DNA of 64,000 bases from an uncultured Prevotellaceae bacterium (GCA_946409635.1 CAMJXD010000003.1:97247-161246), one strand, 5' to 3'. Shown: positions 37,635-48,177, numbered from the stretch's first letter. Notes: generated by a model not told the origin, from the sequence alone. Numbers and translations: made by a program.

Positions 37635-39028
37635 ATATCACCGAACTGACTGGACTCACGGGCGACACCATCTGTGCCGTCTCCACGCCTCCCGGCAGGG
37701 GCGGCATTGCCGTCATACGCGTCAGCGGACCACAGGCCTGCGAGCTCGTGCAGCGCCGCTGGCAGGGCAAGGCGCTGGCCGATATGCCATCACACACGGT
37801 CCACCTGGGAGAGCTCATCGACTCCGACGGCCAAGTGCTAGACCAGGCCGTGCTCACGGTCTACCGTGCGCCCCGCTCGTTCACAGGCGAGGACGTGGTG
37901 GAGCTGGCTTGCCATGGCTCAACGTGGATTCAGCAACAGGCGGTGCAGACGCTCATCGACGCGGGCTGCCGCCACGCATCGGCAGGAGAGTTCACACGGC
38001 GCGCATTTGCCAACGGGCGCCTCGACCTGTCACAGGCCGAGGCCGTGGCCGACGTCATCGAGGCCCAGTCGCGTGCGGCCCATCATGTTGCCATGAGCCA
38101 GATGCGCGGCCACTACAGCGACCAGCTCAATGCCCTGCGGGACAAGTTGTTGCACTTCACCGCACTCATTGAACTGGAACTGGACTTCAGCGAGGAAGAC
38201 GTGACCTTTGCCGACCGCAGCCAGGTCACAGCGCTGGCCCGCGAGATTCATGCGCTCATCAGCCGCCTGGCCGAGAGCTATCGTGACGGCAATGCCATCA
38301 AAGACGGCATCCCTGTCGCCATCGTCGGCCAGACCAACGCCGGCAAGTCGACCTTGCTCAATGCCCTGCTGGGCGATGACCGCGCCCTGGTGAGCAACAT
38401 CCACGGTACCACGCGCGACACCATCGAGGACACCGTCATCATGGGCGGCATGCTGATGCGCTTCATCGACACCGCCGGCATACGCCAGTCGAGCGACACC
38501 GTTGAGCAGATGGGCATCGAGCGCTCCTGGCAGGCGATCGACAAGGCCTCCATCATCCTGTGGGTCATCGACGTCACCAGCGCCGACACCAGCATGGCAC
38601 ATGACATCCTGGGCCGCTGCGACGGCAAGGCACTCATCGCCGTACTCAACAAGACCGACCTTGACGACGATTTCGCCGCCAGAAGCGAACTCAACCACCT
38701 CCTGCCCCAGGGCACGCCTGTGGTCGCCATCAGCGCCAAGCACGATAGCGACATCGAAGCCCTGCGCAATCTCATAGTCAGCACAGCCTCCCTGCCCGAC
38801 GTCGACAGCGACACCGTCATCGTCACCAACGCCCGCCACTACCAGGCACTCACCCGCGCCCGTGACGCCATTGCCCGCGCCATCGACGGCCTCAACAGCG
38901 GCCTGAGCGGCGACCTGCTGGACCAAGACATCCGCGAGTGCCTCCACTGGCTCGGCGAGATCACCGGCACCATCACCACCGACAACATCCTCGCCGAAAT
39001 CTTCTCCCACTTCTGCATCGGCAAATAG
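37631..39028 (+). CDS. mnmE: tRNA modification GTPase MnmE
   Basis: DTICAVSTPPGRGGIAVIRVSGP; GQTNAGKSTLLNALLGDDRALVSNIHGTTRDTIED; C-terminal CIGK. ATGA overlap with the upstream nuclease. Confidence 0.96.
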   Translation: MNITELTGLTGDTICAVSTPPGRGGIAVIRVSGPQACELVQRRWQGKALADMPSHTVHLGELIDSDGQVLDQAVLTVYRAPRSFTGEDVVELACHGSTWIQQQAVQTLIDAGCRHASAGEFTRRAFANGRLDLSQAEAVADVIEAQSRAAHHVAMSQMRGHYSDQLNALRDKLLHFTALIELELDFSEEDVTFADRSQVTALAREIHALISRLAESYRDGNAIKDGIPVAIVGQTNAGKSTLLNALLGDDRALVSNIHGTTRDTIEDTVIMGGMLMRFIDTAGIRQSSDTVEQMGIERSWQAIDKASIILWVIDVTSADTSMAHDILGRCDGKALIAVLNKTDLDDDFAARSELNHLLPQGTPVVAISAKHDSDIEALRNLIVSTASLPDVDSDTVIVTNARHYQALTRARDAIARAIDGLNSGLSGDLLDQDIRECLHWLGEITGTITTDNILAEIFSHFCIGK

Positions 39029-39067
39029 AGCCTTAGAAACAACTCTGAACAACTTTGAATAACTTGA

Positions 39068-39103
39068 AGTAAACCGCTAATTTATAGCGGTTTACTCGTT
39101 TTT
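39068..39103 (+). terminator. Rho-independent terminator downstream of mnmE
   Basis: 11-bp perfect stem agtaaaccgct/agcggtttact then cgttttt. Confidence 0.88.
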
Positions 39104-39354
39104 AACACTTCGGGTTGCATATTTTTTTCTTCAACTTTCTCGTACTATTTTTGTATCATATTTCTACCGCGAGTGTAAACTGTGTTCAAATTGTCTTCCA
39201 TTATGCAATATTTGGGACAAACATGGAACAGCATGAAACTTATCCAAAACGCTACTGACGGGACAAAGTGGAACACAGTGGGAAATTGCGGAACTGAATG
39301 GAACAAAAATGGCGGTTTTTCCGCAGAGTTAAACCTTTATAATGACGCACATTT

Positions 39355-40902
39355 ATGGAAATAGAGAAACGATGTCAGTGGTGCGGGAAACAATTCATAG
39401 CACACAAAATGACGACTCTTTACTGCTCTTCAAGCTGTGTTAACAAGGCTTACAAGGCAAAAAAGAAACAGATGATGAAAGAAGAAGTCGAGCAGGAACA
39501 ACACTCCAAGTTGCCCATCGTTGAAAGTCTTGGAGACAAACCATACCTAAACCCAATGGAAGCTGCAAAGCTTCTGGGTGTGGGAAAAACAACCATATAT
39601 AGGTATATGGCTCAGGGGCAATTCAAGGTTCTTAGACTACCGGCCAAGACCCTCGTAAGAAGAATTGATTTGGAGGCCATGTTTGACAATGCCCCCGCAT
39701 ATGTCAAGCGGAACAACCACAGGCATAAGATCGAGCACGATAGCTATACAATGAAGGAGATTTGTGAGAAATATCAAGTGACCCGAAAAGTGGCCATGCG
39801 ACGGATTGAGCAGTTCGACATCCCAAAGATATACGAGGGACGCAATGTGTCCTTCTCAAAAACTGCCGTTGACAGGTACTTTTCCGAACTCATCGAGGAC
39901 TTTGATAAGGAGAATTACTACACCATCCAACAGGTTATGGAGAAGTTCAACATGTCCTACTCTGCCGTCATTTCTTTTGCCAAACGGCATAAGTTACCAA
40001 GGGTAACCAGGCGAAGGGAAGTGTTCTATTCCAAACCCCATATCGACAGCCTGAAAGGTATTGGTGAAGCTATTGATCCTCTCTACTACACTTTCAAGGA
40101 GGTGATGAAGAAGTACGGATTCACAAAAGATCAAGTAAGCCATTATCTCCATACCTATCATATAGACCGCTTCAAACGAGGTACTTTTACAATGATTAAC
40201 CGGAAGGAGTTTGACAAGACAATCAAGGAACGCATGCATGGATTCACAAGCATCTCTGAACTCAACGCAAAGATTGAAGAAGCAAAGGAAGACCGAACAA
40301 GAACAGAGCAAATCACACTTCATTCTGGTAGCATTGAAATCATACCAAGTGTGGAATCAGAGAATGATGCAGATGGGTACGAAGGCTATATTAGTGCCGA
40401 GGAGATTGCTGCACGATACAAACAAAGTAAAAAGTGGGTTGGCTTCCTACTGCGTCAGAAAAAAATACCGAGGGTGCAGGTAGCAGGAATCCTGCTCTAC
40501 GATGAGACAGCGGTTGACGATGTATTCAGCAGATACTCGTCACCAGACTCTATCACAGAATGGTACACCACAGATGATATAGAAAAGATGTACAACATGA
40601 CACCTGTGGCCAGACGCAGCTTTACTCATCGTCACAATATCCCTACAAAAAAGGAGTATGGCATCACGTATTACTCCAAGCTCCATGTTGACTTTGCACG
40701 TAATCCAGGGCTCCAATATGCCGAAGACTACTACATGGTCGAGCAGATTATGGCCAAGTATCATGTTGACAGGGAGACTGTGTATGGTATTGTCAGATAC
40801 AAAAAAATCCCGAGCGTCAAAGACGGCCAGTTCAGAGTGTATCTTAAATCCGCCATCGATAAGTACTTTTCCGATAAACAAGAGAAGGACAATAAGAAAT
40901 AA
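39355..40902 (+). CDS. Multi-HTH protein: N-terminal Zn-finger and about seven tandem excisionase-type HTH units
   Basis: CQWCGKQF...CSSSCVNKAY; recurring YYTxxEVxxKYxxxxxxVxxxxRxxKIPxxxxxxxxxYxKxxxDxxF units. Confidence 0.75.
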   Translation: MEIEKRCQWCGKQFIAHKMTTLYCSSSCVNKAYKAKKKQMMKEEVEQEQHSKLPIVESLGDKPYLNPMEAAKLLGVGKTTIYRYMAQGQFKVLRLPAKTLVRRIDLEAMFDNAPAYVKRNNHRHKIEHDSYTMKEICEKYQVTRKVAMRRIEQFDIPKIYEGRNVSFSKTAVDRYFSELIEDFDKENYYTIQQVMEKFNMSYSAVISFAKRHKLPRVTRRREVFYSKPHIDSLKGIGEAIDPLYYTFKEVMKKYGFTKDQVSHYLHTYHIDRFKRGTFTMINRKEFDKTIKERMHGFTSISELNAKIEEAKEDRTRTEQITLHSGSIEIIPSVESENDADGYEGYISAEEIAARYKQSKKWVGFLLRQKKIPRVQVAGILLYDETAVDDVFSRYSSPDSITEWYTTDDIEKMYNMTPVARRSFTHRHNIPTKKEYGITYYSKLHVDFARNPGLQYAEDYYMVEQIMAKYHVDRETVYGIVRYKKIPSVKDGQFRVYLKSAIDKYFSDKQEKDNKK

Positions 40903-41004
40903 TAAGCTCAGACTTATCCCAGCATTATTCTCAATTATAATCCGCTGATTGCCATCAGCATAAAATAAGTCAAGACATTTGCAAACTAATAAAACAATAA
41001 AGAC

Positions 41005-42174
41005 ATGCAGTACTGCAAGACAATCACACTTCGGAAACGCATCCTCAAATGCGGGATGATTTCCCTCTATCTGGACTATTATCCAGGCTATCGTGACATC
41101 ATTTCTATGAAGACCATCCGTCGTGAATCACTTGGTATTTACATTTATCCCAAGCCTCAAAACAAGCGTGAGAAGGACTTCAATAAGGTAATGATTGAAA
41201 AAGCTGAAGCCATCCGTTGCAGGCGTTTTGAGTCCATCGTGAACGAACGTTATGACATTTTTGACAAAAAAAGATTCAACGGCGACTTCCTTGCCTACTT
41301 CTATCAGATGCTTCAAAACAAAGACCCCAAGTGGAGGTTTGTCTATGAACACTTCTCATACTTTGTTGGCGGCAAGTGCCGCTGCGAAGAAATCGACGTT
41401 GATCTGTGCAACAAGTTCCGCGAATACCTTCTGACAGCAAAGAACATGCGCAACGGCAGACCGATGGCCATCAACTCAGTCGCTGGCTATTGGTCTACAT
41501 TCCGTGGCTTCCTGAATATTGCTTACCGTGACAAGATGATCCGAACTAACCCCAATGACTTCTTGGACAAAATCAAGACCATTCCTGTTGACAAGCAGAG
41601 TCTGTCAATGGAAGAGCTTCGCAGGCTTTACCGTACTCCATGTGACATCGACGTACTGAAAAAGGCATCAATTTTCGCTTGCTTAACAGGTATGCGCCGA
41701 AGTGACATCATCAATCTCAGATGGGAAAACATCAAGGAATACGCCGACGGCAACAAGTATGTCGAGTTCTATGCACAAAAGACTAAAACACGTAACCTTA
41801 TCCCCATCACCATGGGAGCATACGAACTCATCTCTGAGGGACGAAAATCCTTATATGGGCCCGTATTTGACGGGTTTGAGATAGACATGGCACGGAAACC
41901 GCTGAAAACCTGGCTTGCTAAGGCTTGTATCAGAAAGCGGATAACATTCCACTCATTCCGGCATACTTTCGCATCGCTTCAAGTGGAACTTGGCACGGAT
42001 CTCTACACTGTCCAGCAGCTCCTGGCACACAAGAGTGTCACAACCACACAAATCTATGCTTGTCATGCCGACCCAAAGAGACGGGAAGCTGCCGAAAGGA
42101 TATCATCCATGCTTCTCGGTGATGATGGTAAAAAAGTAACGGCTCAAACCAAGAAAACGAAGAATTGTGGCTAA
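41005..42174 (+). CDS. Tyrosine recombinase/integrase
   Basis: ACLTGMRRSDIINLRWENI; HSFRHTFASLQVELGTDLYTVQQLLAHKSVTTTQIYACHADPKRREAAERI (R..HxxR...Y). Confidence 0.94.
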   Translation: MQYCKTITLRKRILKCGMISLYLDYYPGYRDIISMKTIRRESLGIYIYPKPQNKREKDFNKVMIEKAEAIRCRRFESIVNERYDIFDKKRFNGDFLAYFYQMLQNKDPKWRFVYEHFSYFVGGKCRCEEIDVDLCNKFREYLLTAKNMRNGRPMAINSVAGYWSTFRGFLNIAYRDKMIRTNPNDFLDKIKTIPVDKQSLSMEELRRLYRTPCDIDVLKKASIFACLTGMRRSDIINLRWENIKEYADGNKYVEFYAQKTKTRNLIPITMGAYELISEGRKSLYGPVFDGFEIDMARKPLKTWLAKACIRKRITFHSFRHTFASLQVELGTDLYTVQQLLAHKSVTTTQIYACHADPKRREAAERISSMLLGDDGKKVTAQTKKTKNCG

Positions 42175-42315
42175 AGATTGCGAAATACCTCAATATATTG
42201 AGGCGACGCAGAAATATGCCAATTAACCACAAAATCCATAATTATGATGGATTGATTGCTGTTATTAGTGGATAATTCCGTAACTTTGCGCTCAAATTAT
42301 TGATATTTCATTAAT

Positions 42316-43071
42316 ATGAAGAGCAAAAAGGTTACGGAACTTTTCTTTTTGGTTGTAGGCTGTATTGCAATGGGTTTATATATAGCAATGCTTTTCGAAT
42401 GGATTGATTGTGCCGACTGGTTCATACTTCCCTCAAAGTTCATCAGCGGACAGTATGAGCAAGCAAAAGCCTTCACACCCATCTTATATATTACCCTGGC
42501 GCTGCTGGTTCTTATCAGGATGACATTCATCAGTTATGCAATGGGCAAGACGGTAGTTGTTATCCCTCATAGTAAGCAGCAGTTGCGTCTTGTCACTGGA
42601 TCAAAAAACGATTTAATGACAGAAGAGCCGGAGAAAGATAAGACTGAGGTCATCAGAGAACGCCATCAGCAGCAGCTCATACAACGTAAGCGTCAAATTA
42701 TGACATGTGTTTTGGATTACGTGGAGCTCACACTGGCCCCCTACATGAAGACCTCTGACCTCCATGTTTTTTGTAACAACATCAAAAATTGGGAGACCTC
42801 AAAGGACATTGAACCTTCGCCGTCCATAACCAACGGGCAACTTTCAACATTGGACCTCAGACATTTAGCCTGGAACATCGGAGAACGTTTCAAGTGGAAT
42901 GGTGAGCAGCGGGCCATATTTATCAAGCGGTCGTTCCCCAATGAATTCAGAGATCTTGAAATCAAATCAATCCGGCAAAACCTGCGACAACATGGAACTT
43001 GCATCATCCCGATAGACATCCCGGACAAAGGCTGTTTCAAGTTTCATACCCCATCCGCCAGCTTGCCATAA
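42316..43071 (+). CDS. Hypothetical protein with two N-terminal TM segments
   Basis: ORF; hydrophobic ELFFLVVGCIAMGLYIAMLF and PILYITLALLVLIRMTFI. Confidence 0.6.
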   Translation: MKSKKVTELFFLVVGCIAMGLYIAMLFEWIDCADWFILPSKFISGQYEQAKAFTPILYITLALLVLIRMTFISYAMGKTVVVIPHSKQQLRLVTGSKNDLMTEEPEKDKTEVIRERHQQQLIQRKRQIMTCVLDYVELTLAPYMKTSDLHVFCNNIKNWETSKDIEPSPSITNGQLSTLDLRHLAWNIGERFKWNGEQRAIFIKRSFPNEFRDLEIKSIRQNLRQHGTCIIPIDIPDKGCFKFHTPSASLP

Positions 43072-43190
43072 AACATTTACCTGCTTGTTACAACTTATTC
43101 TGACTTATTCCAAACTTAACTTTTGATGACATCATCCAGCATTGAATCAGTCTGTTACTTTGCCCTCGGAATCATAATAATTTCGACAAT

Positions 43191-43577
43191 ATGCAAGAAC
43201 AGATTACATTCAACGACCTTCCCATGATGGTCTCACAGGTGCTCAGCAAAATGGAGCGGCTTGAACGTGTAATTGAAACCATCAGAGAACGGATAGACGG
43301 CAATTCCACATCTTCAGCCGAACATATTCCAATGACTATTGACGAGGCATGTGACTTCCTGAAGATGAAGAAATCAACAATGTACTATCACGTAGAACGT
43401 GGCAACATCACAGTCACCAAACGAGGGAAAAACTTCATTTTTTTCAAAGATGAACTTGTGCATTGGCTTGAAGGCGGCAGGAAAAACCAGGAAAGCAGCA
43501 TGAATACAGACGAAGAGAATGACATGCGCCTGGCTTCATTTAGACGAAAACCCAAAGGATTCTATCCAAGAAGATGA
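43191..43577 (+). CDS. Excisionase-like HTH protein
   Basis: MTIDEACDFLKMKKSTMYYHVERGNITVTKRGKNFIFFKDELVHWL. Confidence 0.8.
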   Translation: MQEQITFNDLPMMVSQVLSKMERLERVIETIRERIDGNSTSSAEHIPMTIDEACDFLKMKKSTMYYHVERGNITVTKRGKNFIFFKDELVHWLEGGRKNQESSMNTDEENDMRLASFRRKPKGFYPRR

Positions 43578-43940
43578 CTCATCCCCACCCAAGATGCGCC
43601 CATGCCAAATTTCTGTGTCTTTCTACTTGCCAGCCATTGGCATCGCTTTTGTCCATCACGTCTCGGCCTTTCGTGCAAACATGAAAGCCTTCGCAGTATT
43701 GGACAATGACCAGTGAGAGTCGCCGAGAAACTCTGTGATGTATGTATTGGAGAATGCAAGTCTGACAACAGACATGCCTTCTCTTTTCCGTACATATAAC
43801 ACGGAGTTTCTTTTTCGACGACACTCACAGGTCACCACCATGCAATGGCCTGGCAGGCAGATTCATTGTTGGCATGGACTGCATCACCACCCTCATTCAT
43901 CTGAAATATAATAGCTTCATATGAGATTGCTTTATTTTCT

Positions 43941-44040
43941 TGTAGCGATGTAGCGAAGCACAAACAACCCCATTGTTCTTTTTAAATATCAGCGACTTAC
44001 GCTTCGCTACATGGTTTATTTTAGGTTTTGTTTCGCTACA
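43941..44040. repeat. Four TGTAGCGA boxes, two in each orientation
   Basis: tgtagcga at 43941 and 43949; tcgctaca at 44004 and 44033; inner perfect inverted pair atgtagcgaagc/gcttcgctacat. Confidence 0.8.
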
Positions 44041-44139
44041 AAAAACAGGGGCGGCCTGCCAAAGGTGACCCCTGCATTGTTTTATTAAAAACTAGTCGTA
44101 TGAAATGAAAAAAGTTAGTTGGTGTTTGTATTGCTGCGG

Positions 44140-46257
44140 TTATTTGAACTCATTACACTTTGGACAGAACCAGTATGATTGCTTCTTCTTTTTGCTGAAC
44201 ACGCTTATCAGCGGCAGACCGCATATCGGGCAAAGCTTGATGACAGGCTTCATCCGCAGGTCCGCATAGAAGATTGGTTTCAGAGTGGTCGGATGTACAC
44301 AAGAATTCTCCTGACAGATCCAGAAGTGCTTCTTGGTCTTCGGGGAATACTTGCGTACAAGCGTTTTACGATGGCATACAGGACATTCCCTATTGGGAAC
44401 CTCCTGGCCTTCAGCTGCTTTGATTGTCAATGACATACGAGGAGAGGTCTCTTCTGCGAACTTAATGTTTTCGCGAACCATCCTCTCGGTCTGCTCCATA
44501 AAGTCACCTAACCCCATCTTTCCATCGGCAATGGCCGAGAGATTATACTCCATTTCTGCCGTGAGGTCAGGCTTGGTCAATGATTCGTGAATGTTCTCGA
44601 TCATTGCCACGCCGAAGTCAGTCGGAACGAGTTCCTTACCCTTTTTCTGAATACAGGGAAACGAATGAGACTTTCCTGACGATATGGCGAGCAAGTCAGC
44701 AATGATGCTATCACGAGTTGCCGGCGTTCCAATGCCTTTGCACTCCTTCAGTTTCTCTCTGTTAGGATTGTCCGGGTTGACAAAACGCCAGATATTGGTC
44801 ATCGCTGCCAGCAGCGAGCCTTCCGTAAAACGCTTAGGGGGAGTGGTCTTCTTATCCTCTATAATATATACAGGTATAGGGAACTCATCGCCAACCACAA
44901 GGTTTGGAATGTCTTTGACTTCATCCTCCTTGTCATCCGACTTAGCAACACTACGCCATCCTGGACTGACAACCGCCTTGCCAGTTCCTGCGAACATACA
45001 TCCTTGTGCCTCTATTTCGTATTTGATGGCGTTGTATTTACAAGGTGGAAAGAACTGGATGATGTACCGCATGGCTATCATTTCATAGATCTTGCGCTCC
45101 CATTCGTCCAAGTTTTTTGGGACAACGCCAGTAGGTATCAGCGCATGATGTGCGCTGACCTTGTTGTCATTGAAGCAGCGACTCTTTATTGTGGAGTCGG
45201 CATGGAGTGCAGCCTCCATGCCATAATCGCCAAGGGATTTCAAAATTCGGACACCATCCTGGTGTTGACTTGATGGGATGTAATTACAGTCAGAACGTGG
45301 ATAGCTCACGAACTTCTTTTCATACAAGGACTGTACCCTTGCAAGCACACTCGACGGAGACATGCCATAACGCTTATTGGCTTCCACCTGCAAAGTATCG
45401 ATGGAGTAAGGCAATGGCGAACTTTCAGTCTGGCTATGCCTCTCGCAGTGGGTGACCCTTGCGGTTTTATTTTTGATTTCTTCCTTGATCCGCTCCAGAT
45501 ATTTCCGGTCAATGATACGCCCTTCGCAGTCAGTCGGAGCATCCGCTGTCGATGTCAATGTTGCCGTGAAGGGGATGCCGCCCTTTGAGAGGTTAGCCTT
45601 CAATTCATAGTAGTTGATGGAATGGAAATCTTTTATCTCCTTTTCCCGATTGACCACCAAAGCAAGCGTGGGTGTCTTCACACGCCCTACACGCCAGACA
45701 CAACCATTACCGCCTGTCCGGGCACTGATCGTATATGCCCTCGACAGATTGATGCCTACTAACCAGTCTGCCCGTTCACGCGCCATGCCTGCATGGTACA
45801 ATGAACGAAACCGTTCATTCGGCACGATATTGTCAAACGCCCGTTTCATACTGTCGCTGTCTTTGGCATTGATGAGAATGCGCCGTACATCCCCCTTATA
45901 GCCTACATATTCCAATATTTCGTCAATCAGCAACTGCCCCTCACGGTCAGGGTCACCGCCATTGACTACGACATCGGCCTTCTTCAAAACAGTGCGGATA
46001 TACTCAAATTGTCCCTTGGCTGTTGGCGAGGGGAGTTTCTTCCATTCTGTCGGGAATATGGGATATTTCTTAAAATCAGCATATTCCTTACCGTAGGCCT
46101 CAGGCATAGCCGTCATCAAGATGTGGCCAAACGCCCATGTCACGATGACATCATCTTTCTGGTAGCAGTGCTTGCTCCTACAAGCGGCATAATCAGTCCA
46201 CAAGTAAGACGCTATAGCTGTGGCGATGTCCGGCTTTTCTGCAATATAAACTGTCAT
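44140..46257 (-). CDS. topB: DNA topoisomerase III-like (type IA), element-borne TopB
   Basis: MTVYIAEKPDIATAIASYL; NGGDPDREGQLLIDEIL; FVSYPRSDCNYIPSS; C-terminal zinc motifs. Confidence 0.93.
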   Translation of the reverse strand: MTVYIAEKPDIATAIASYLWTDYAACRSKHCYQKDDVIVTWAFGHILMTAMPEAYGKEYADFKKYPIFPTEWKKLPSPTAKGQFEYIRTVLKKADVVVNGGDPDREGQLLIDEILEYVGYKGDVRRILINAKDSDSMKRAFDNIVPNERFRSLYHAGMARERADWLVGINLSRAYTISARTGGNGCVWRVGRVKTPTLALVVNREKEIKDFHSINYYELKANLSKGGIPFTATLTSTADAPTDCEGRIIDRKYLERIKEEIKNKTARVTHCERHSQTESSPLPYSIDTLQVEANKRYGMSPSSVLARVQSLYEKKFVSYPRSDCNYIPSSQHQDGVRILKSLGDYGMEAALHADSTIKSRCFNDNKVSAHHALIPTGVVPKNLDEWERKIYEMIAMRYIIQFFPPCKYNAIKYEIEAQGCMFAGTGKAVVSPGWRSVAKSDDKEDEVKDIPNLVVGDEFPIPVYIIEDKKTTPPKRFTEGSLLAAMTNIWRFVNPDNPNREKLKECKGIGTPATRDSIIADLLAISSGKSHSFPCIQKKGKELVPTDFGVAMIENIHESLTKPDLTAEMEYNLSAIADGKMGLGDFMEQTERMVRENIKFAEETSPRMSLTIKAAEGQEVPNRECPVCHRKTLVRKYSPKTKKHFWICQENSCVHPTTLKPIFYADLRMKPVIKLCPICGLPLISVFSKKKKQSYWFCPKCNEFK

Positions 46258-46268
46258 AACGATTATGT

Positions 46269-46880
46269 TTACAGGTTCCTTTGAATGATATTTGGTGACT
46301 GGTGTCTTGTGCGGACCATCGTTGGGTATTCCAGCTCCACATTGTACATGTGGAGAATCCTGTAGATGTTGCTCTTCCCGTGATAGCCCGTCCTTGACAT
46401 GATTTCCTTGATGCTGTAACCCGCATTGTACATATTGATGACCATGCGGTATTTCTTCAGTTTCTTCTCCTGGTGCTTATCTGCAATGAGTTCCGCCTCA
46501 AAGTCATCAAAACCTTCATCACGCTTGTCTGTACGCACATTGACAATGGCAGAGAGCACATTCCTGGTGCTGCCATTTGGGAACAACTCATCGGAGGTGT
46601 CCAAACCATCGAACAAAGAAATAATCCGAATGTGCCGACTTAGGCAGTATTTCAGGAAAAACACCAGATCCGTGTGATTCTTGAAGGCATTGTCAAATGA
46701 CAGAAGCACCGCTGCGTCGCCTTCATTGAGTTTGCCGAGAAAGCACTTCCATTCAAGACGATCATTGTCATCCTTGTCCTCAATATGGATAGGGGAACAT
46801 TGAAGCTGTTTCATCTTTGAAACCCCCACTTCAATACTATCAACATATTGAGCATTATTTATATAGCCGACGCAACTCAT
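46269..46880 (-). CDS. Serine-recombinase-like protein, catalytically degenerate, with C-terminal HTH
   Basis: MSCVGYINNAQ...LNEGDAAVLLSFDNAFKNHTDLVFFLKYCLSRHIRIISLFDGLDT resembles the resolvase fold; HTH YSIKEIMSRTGYHGKSNIYRILH. Confidence 0.7.
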   Translation of the reverse strand: MSCVGYINNAQYVDSIEVGVSKMKQLQCSPIHIEDKDDNDRLEWKCFLGKLNEGDAAVLLSFDNAFKNHTDLVFFLKYCLSRHIRIISLFDGLDTSDELFPNGSTRNVLSAIVNVRTDKRDEGFDDFEAELIADKHQEKKLKKYRMVINMYNAGYSIKEIMSRTGYHGKSNIYRILHMYNVELEYPTMVRTRHQSPNIIQRNL

Positions 46881-47118
46881 GTTGTACCTCTTGCTGCAAA
46901 TATTGAGCGCAAAGTTATATTATAATTATTTAATAGACACTTTATTTGTCAACTTTAACACTTTGTTTTGCAATCAAATAAGCAATTTGGTTCTGTTTGG
47001 TTCTATTTCTCAATAAAATGATACCAATAATTAAAATATTAGGAAAAAATATCAATATTTTGAGCAAAACACAGTAGTTTTGCATCCTGTAAATCAACCC
47101 AAACATATTTATAAGGAT

Positions 47119-48165
47119 ATGATCACATTTAACACGTTCAAAAACTCAAAACATTTGACATTAAAACTATGTTTATTATGCCTGACGGTTTTCCTGTTTT
47201 CATCATGCTCCAGTGATGACAAACTTGATTTCAGATCTTCAAATGATGCGTTAAGAGCATATCAGGATTATCTGAGTTCCGTCAAAGAAACAAAGATCTG
47301 CAACACTTCATCATTCTGTAAAGAAATCAAGGTATGGAAGGATATCTCAGATACCGTTTACCACTTTCTGATGAAGGATTCCACATTCATTAAAGACTTA
47401 CATTGTGCAAATGACTATGCATCAATCCACGACTCCATTCGTTTTGAGTTTCTCAGACTGACTGAGACATGGCGGTACTCATACGAGGATGTTCTGCAAA
47501 TCAAGGAGCAGACATCCATATTCCATGAGGACAATGAGCTTCACGAGGCCGTCATTGAAGCGCAGCCTTTCTTTATCGCATTAGACAGCCTTCCTGTCAT
47601 AGAATCCAACAAGAAAGATATTCTTTCTCAATATCGTAGCCTACTGAAGCACACCATACAATCCGGCATCCATGATAAGGCTGCCATGCTTGACTTCATC
47701 GGCAGGGAGGATAATTTGTTCCGCTCATTCCTGGTTCACATCTATGAGATGGATAACGAGCCGTTATCTGACATCACACAAGAAACGGAACGGATTTGCC
47801 GGAACATCTTTATTGCTGCGAGAAACGGAGAGATTGCTGCACGTGACGCCATGGTCTATATGTCTATGCGGACGGTCAGACGGCTTTTGCAAAACTCCAC
47901 CGCCTGCATATCGGACATCAACAATCAGAAGACAATGAGCAAGGCTCAGGGAAATGCCTATCTATGGATGATTATTCAGCCGTTCATCAGCATTGACCAG
48001 TTTTCGATCGCCACACTCACGCCACAGGAACATAGTCATTTCAACTACATCATCGCACAACTGCCGAAGTCGGTCAAGTTTGCCGAGACATTCGGCATTG
48101 ACCAACGTGCCTTAAACTATCTCCTTCCTCAACAACTCTTGAAAATGTATGTATTAACACTCTAA
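47119..48165 (+). CDS. Hypothetical lipoprotein
   Basis: Lipobox LTVFLFSSCSSDD; ORF start re-set to MITFNTF. Confidence 0.6.
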   Translation: MITFNTFKNSKHLTLKLCLLCLTVFLFSSCSSDDKLDFRSSNDALRAYQDYLSSVKETKICNTSSFCKEIKVWKDISDTVYHFLMKDSTFIKDLHCANDYASIHDSIRFEFLRLTETWRYSYEDVLQIKEQTSIFHEDNELHEAVIEAQPFFIALDSLPVIESNKKDILSQYRSLLKHTIQSGIHDKAAMLDFIGREDNLFRSFLVHIYEMDNEPLSDITQETERICRNIFIAARNGEIAARDAMVYMSMRTVRRLLQNSTACISDINNQKTMSKAQGNAYLWMIIQPFISIDQFSIATLTPQEHSHFNYIIAQLPKSVKFAETFGIDQRALNYLLPQQLLKMYVLTL

Positions 48166-48177
48166 ATATTCAAGGAT

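Noticed and set aside
39010-39028. SGI1-like attL/attR direct repeats
   Set aside because: Only one copy of the mnmE end was found in the window, so the att pair is not claimed as a feature.
39182-39364. 60-aa ORF upstream of the multi-HTH gene
   Set aside because: Short, no motif, overlaps the next gene start; the GGAAC boxes there look like non-coding sites.
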